64,000 nucleotides of DNA from Thelephora terrestris (lineage: Eukaryota; Basidiomycota; Agaricomycetes; Thelephorales; Thelephoraceae): positions 930,001 through 994,000 of the forward strand of contig WIUZ02000014.1 in assembly GCA_015956445.1 (NCBI GenBank), written 5' to 3'. Below are positions 59,409 through 64,000 of this stretch, piece after piece. How positions within the stretch are numbered: the first letter of the stretch is position 1; every line of letters begins with the position of its first letter. Both the position numbers and the translations under genes were made by a program. Below the pieces are notes generated by a model, which saw only the letters and a list, made by a program, of their open reading frames with translations, made no database searches and had not been told where the DNA came from.

Positions 59409-61574
59409 TTAACATTCAGCACCTTTCGCGTCTTGTTCTGCCTGCAGCTGCAATGTCCGATGCCAGTCGATGACTTTCGCGTGTGCTTTTACCTGGCAGG
59501 GTTCGTCAAACACGCTCCACCGGTAGTCTCCACAGCAATGAAAAAGCGGCTTACCTTCATCGGATTGAAATGAGTGACTTGCAAGCCCTCTAATGCGGAT
59601 GCCCGTGACAAAGCCACGTAACTTTGGCCTTGTGATCCAAAGTCAGTCGGTGCCTTCACAAGAAAGCCAAGGAGGGAGATCTCACCCTTCTCAAAAACTT
59701 TGGCAAGATCGATCTTCACGTACTGGAGGGTCTGGCCTTGGCTTTTATGTATTGACATCGCCCAGGCGAGGACTAATGGAATCTACAGTACATAGTCAGC
59801 ACACATGATCTCGGACTCGGTCACAATGGAGGCACTCCACCTGAACACGCCTAGCAGCGACGGTCCCATCATTCTCCTCGACCTTAAACTCGTCCCTCCC
59901 CACAAGCACAACCTCCTTACCCAACGGGGTCCGAAACTCCACCAGAGGGAACGTCTCATTGGACTCCGGTGGGCTGCTCTTCGACCTCGGTTTCACATCA
60001 TGATTCTCGTTCTCCCTCTCCGCCACCTTCCGTTCTACCGGTGTTTTCCCGTCATCCCCAAGCAACACCCTCCTGATGAACCCATTCCCGCCTTTAGAGG
60101 ATATCTCTCCCCCGGATCCGCAAACTTCAGAGACCATGTAAAACCCCAGTACCTTGCCGATGGACCCGTTGACGAGGTTCTCATCCACGTTCTTGATAAG
60201 CATGACCTGAGCGTCGACTTTGATCTCCAGAACGCGTTGAACAACCATGTTCTTCAAGATCGTCGCCCTGCGCTCCTCGGTTGCCGACCCGGTGTCCCGT
60301 GATTCATATATTTGTGATTCTGTCTTCAGCGCGTCCAACCTCATCTTGTTCGCGTTTTCAACTTCGTTCCTTAGCGGAAATAACTCTGTTGGGACGATTC
60401 CGTCGATTGCCGGAAGAGGTCTTCTTAGGTTGTTGAACGTCGCAACCGCAGTCTGCGAAGCCACACCCATCCTGAGGGAGTTTAGGAGGTCGACAAACTC
60501 TGGGGCAGCATATGAGGGACTCGAAGAAGGCTAAAGGAGAAACGTTGACGGACTGTGATCTTTTTGCCGAAATACATGTGTGAGGGTAACCGTATGCTCG
60601 ATTGACTTCTTCCACTCCGCACTTTCGAAGGCGAAGAACGGTTCGGCGTTGCCTTTAGTGATCGGGGGCAATTGAAAAAAGTCCCCTGTAACGACCAACT
60701 GTCGAGTATATGCGTTGAGTCTACACCACAGTTCCGAGGACGGTCGTAGAACGCGCCTGTATGCCGCCAAACGGCCGTTCCGTATTCTTCCGCAGACTTT
60801 GGGCAATCGAAGACAGGGTGTCAAATAAATGCCCATCCACCATGGAAACTATACTCCGGGTCATTCATACGTTGTCGGGCAGAATCGGGAGTTGAGCCGC
60901 TCACCCTCATCGATGACCAACACTTTAGTTGTTTTCCACCGATTTAACGCCGGTTTACACGTCCGTATGCACCTGATCTGCTTATCGAGATCGGTTTGTC
61001 CTGGCGTGACCGCTCCCCAAGAATGGATAGTCATCCCTGCCGAGCATGATGCAACCGAGTCAGAGTGCCGATCCACACGAGGTCACCGATGCCGTAAAAG
61101 GCTCGAATAGCCTGAGTAGGGAGAGTAACACACCGCCAATATTTGAAGCAGCCATTCCGGTGCTAGCTGTGACGGAAATCACAGCAGGTTTCTTTGCGTG
61201 TTTCTTTCTTAGGGCGGAGATAATAGCCCGGAGCAGCAGTGATTTTCCGGTCCCTGGTCAACCAAAAACACAGAATCAACGACAGAAAACTGGGTGGTGG
61301 CGTGACTGTGGATGAATCGCGTACCTGCAGCTCCAGTGAAAAAGACATTCTTCCCTTCGTCCACCACCATCTCCAACACCCTCTTCTGTTCGTCATTAAG
61401 CGGAACCGGTCGACTTTCGCCCTCTTTCGGGCTCGAAGATACGTGGTACAGTGGTGGGAAATAGCTGCTGATCTTCTTTGACTGTTTCGTTGGCCTGTTG
61501 GAATCACTCGCATCCGATTTGCGCTTCTTTGAGGACGAAGGCTTCGACGCCTTGGATTGTGGCGTCGCGGGCAT
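59409..61574 (-). CDS. pif1: PIF1-family DNA helicase
   Basis: 5'-3' DNA helicase acting at telomeres, G-quadruplexes and mitochondrial DNA in fungi. Nine exons (61325-61574, 61134-61253, 60905-61036, 60757-60848, 60554-60698, 59841-60499, 59686-59782, 59555-59628, 59409-59492) give 550 residues. The first 60 residues are basic and Ser-rich. Helicase motifs: Walker A GAAGTGKS (split by intron 1), [14 protein letters not shown], Walker [62 protein letters not shown] and [17 protein letters not shown]. The C-terminus KVIDWHRTL fits the family. Intron 4 (60699-60756) has a GC donor, CAG|GCGCGT. No helitron-type Rep domain is attached, so this is the cellular gene. Confidence 0.94.
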
Positions 61575-64000
61575 GTCGGAATGCCCTTAGGTTAGGCAGG
61601 TTGTGGACGCGAAGGGGAGGGCAAGCGCCCGCTCGGGATATCGGTTAGTGGGTCCAGCGTAACTTTGGGGCAGAGTGGAGGATGTCGCGAGTCGCCTGAT
61701 TTGAGTCACACCCGGTTGAACTTGATGCACGTGACAGACACGCTCCCAACCCTGTTTAAAATTTTTTTCTGGCCGTGCACGCAGAAACCACTCGTGTTTC
61801 CGAAACAGTCCCGGGCATTCCTCACGTATTTCGCGACCCGTCTAACTCGGCCCCTACATCGCTATGCTTGATAGCACTGCTCACAATCGAATGTAAACGA
61901 CGCGATCAAGGTACCGCGAACGGAGGGCGTGGATTCTTTACCAAGTTTACCTCGTGTAGGTAGAACTGTGACTGCACATCGCAGGGGCCTCACCCATCCT
62001 CCATCTTTCTGATGGTGCAGATTTGCTTGCGCTCATATTTCTGAGGGGAACTCCGGAAGGAGCAATAACAAGACACGTTCAAGTGAGCACGTCTTTCGAG
62101 GCCAGGCTTGGGCCAGGCTGCATGGTTCGGGCCCCCAAGATCAAGGGACCAGTCACTGACACTCAACAGGCAATCGGTGATTTTGATCGAACGAGATGAT
62201 AGTAGACATCAATCGCACCATCGGACCCGTCTCATAGGTAAAGGCAAAAAATCTGCCACACCTGACCGAGGGCCTCGGAGTAACCGTCTGTCATGTGTCC
62301 CACACTCGTGCGTGATGAATGAACCCTGGTGACATCCACGTTCAGCAGAAGGCCATGTAAGGCAGCCGAAACGACATTTCCGGCATACCACAGCACGTCA
62401 ACCTTACATGGACGAGTGCTCGTGCATCAACAACGGATTACAGGGTGAGCACCTTCTCGGGCAGTTTCTGGGAAGGTATCACTGTAAGTGCGGCTCGGCC
62501 ACTGCATCTCGGGGATAACCTCAGCTACAATGGACACTGTTCGTTCATATATTCTCAATTGGAGACATTTTATTTTGACGACCCCGGTTTTGTTTCGCCC
62601 ACGCTTGAGCTTCCTTTTTGTCAGGCAAGACCCCAATTAAGGCGATGAAAAGCGAACTCCGACGTGGGAGTGACGGGGCGAGCTTAAGGCTTTGAAGCTG
62701 GTGTAGGGACAGTCGTGGACCAGTCAGACCGCGCGTGTATGACTTTAATGTCGTAGTTATGCATTTGATTTTAATTTCGGCACTCCCAAAATCATTGGAG
62801 GCAAGAGACCCTGATCGTGGATAATCAAACAGGGCACCTCTCACTTCCTGCTGTGCAGATAACGCTAGTGGCAGCTTACAAATACCAAGTTTTTCCTCAA
62901 CTTGGACCTGGAGTTGCTTGGGGATAATATCAACATAGCTAGTTTGATCAACCTGGAGGTCGACTTAATGGACAGACACTGAGAATACACACGCGGACAG
63001 TAATTGCCAAGCACCGCTCCTCAGCGGTTCGCCCAAGATATGAAGGATGATGCTGCCACGGTTATCCATTCACCCCTCGTTTCTGCCGTGGTTGGAGTGC
63101 ATACATCAGCCTTGAGGCAGTCACCTGGAAGAGCGCCTCTCTCTTATCAGTTAGTGAGGTTGAGATGAAATCTGATGGGATGGGCTTACTTGAAACCTAT
63201 CGCAGGAACCCATGTCGCCAGCGGTGTCGCCTGCCTTTCCGCCAAGTTGCAACACGCAGTGATGAGGGATTTGAAGACGATGGAGCAACCCAACGGGAGG
63301 ATTCGCGAATGTGATGTCGAGAATGGAAGCAGTGCTGCCATATATTACAGGCGAACTTTTGGTGGTGACAGGTATACTGCACCAAGCTCCATTCATGAAA
63401 GTAGAGAGGGAAGGACCGCCAGTCGAACCGGAGCAATCTACCGCGGCGCGCCACCGATATGAAATTCTCGCGCGGAATTTTGGACTTTTGGGGGCGCGAC
63501 AGCCGTGGAAGGGGGTCGGAGCCAAGCGCTCAGGTGCAATCCCCGCGCGAGGGAGCCTAGCCGGCGGGAGATGAGATGAAGATCCGGAAGACATACGCCA
63601 TCGCACCACTAAGCGAATCCGTGCGGGAGTTTCCTGGTGGCCGAACGCCCTGGGTGACCTGGGAACATTACAAAGGGGGGCATTCAATCTAGACAAGTCA
63701 GGATATTTTCCACTCGACTGCGGACAAAGGACGGGCGCGGATGGTTAGAATGGTGCAGTTGAGTTGGCTACAAAATGGTAGGGATGGGAACAACAAGTTT
63801 ATGTTCAGATGTCGGCGTCCGGCTCTCAAGCAATAGTTGCCCAAGCTTGGCCGATCGCTTGCTTGAGTAAGCTGACGGACACCACGGGACGGAGACACAG
63901 AGCAGGGAAAACGTCAGGGTGAATCCAGTCGCGGTGAAGCAACCTAGCAACAAGGAAGGATGGGCTGATATGATCCCAGAGTACGCGAGACCGCTCCGCG
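61575..64000. other. Long region without a recognisable gene
   Basis: About 2.4 kb at the right edge. The longest frame is 181 codons on the minus strand (63151-63696), overlapped by frames of 95 and 87 codons on the plus strand; none has a recognisable domain, and composition does not clearly favour one. PIF1's promoter must lie at its left end. No RNA genes, terminal repeats or tandem repeats seen. Confidence 0.45.

Noticed and set aside
59409-61574. Helitron transposon suggested by a PIF1 helicase
   Set aside because: The protein has the size and intron pattern of cellular PIF1, and there is no Rep domain or other helitron part on either side.
63151-63696. 181-codon open frame on the minus strand near the right edge
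   Set aside because: It is overlapped by open frames on the other strand, and has no recognisable domain, signal peptide or splice-supported neighbours.

Overview
The window is nuclear DNA of a filamentous basidiomycete, most likely an Agaricomycete. Genes are broken by many introns of about 50-90 nt, intergenic gaps are short, and several families are typical of that group: a FunK1-type kinase, a NACHT-WD40 NLR-type protein, an F-box/LRR-like protein and small secreted cysteine proteins. No bacterial, plasmid or phage features are present. Exon borders were worked out by hand from GT/GC...AG signals, reading phase and family alignment remembered from knowledge; no search was run.

Layout. 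1-8.5 kb: 3' truncated VPS15 (minus), a secreted cysteine protein (plus), an F-box protein (minus). 9-17.5 kb: an EST1/SMG7-like protein, FAD synthase and a threonyl-tRNA synthetase (all plus). 17.5-18.4 kb: a second member of the same secreted cysteine family (minus). 18.4-21.1 kb: no gene seen. 21.1-26 kb: CSTF2/RNA15-like 3'-end processing factor (minus), divergent from a small heat-shock protein (plus), then a triose-phosphate-transporter-family membrane protein (plus). 26-28 kb: no gene seen. 28-36.4 kb: RING protein (minus), Ser/Thr-rich secreted protein (plus), two tandem short-chain dehydrogenases (plus) flanking a tentative small membrane protein, then an intron-containing tRNA-Lys(CTT). 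37.5-44 kb, all plus: bHLH factor, SEC11 signal peptidase, WH1-domain protein, a cystathionine gamma-synthase-like PLP enzyme. 45.5-49.9 kb: NACHT-WD40 protein. 50.5-54 kb (minus): UV-damage endonuclease UVE1 and MIC10. 56.2-58.5 kb: FunK1-like kinase with an apparent frameshift. 59.4-61.6 kb (minus): PIF1 helicase. 61.6-64 kb: no gene seen.

Most genes are conserved housekeeping genes (autophagy/endosomal PI3-kinase complex, RNA surveillance, FAD synthesis, translation, pre-mRNA 3' processing, ER signal cleavage, cristae organisation, DNA repair) with no sign of acting as one pathway. The accessory content worth attention is the two-member secreted cysteine family, the tandem dehydrogenase pair, the NLR-type gene whose 3' half is almost devoid of CpG, and the damaged FunK1 gene. 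I found no strong evidence for a wholly new multi-gene system; the best candidates for undescribed biology are the secreted cysteine family and the CpG-depleted NLR block.
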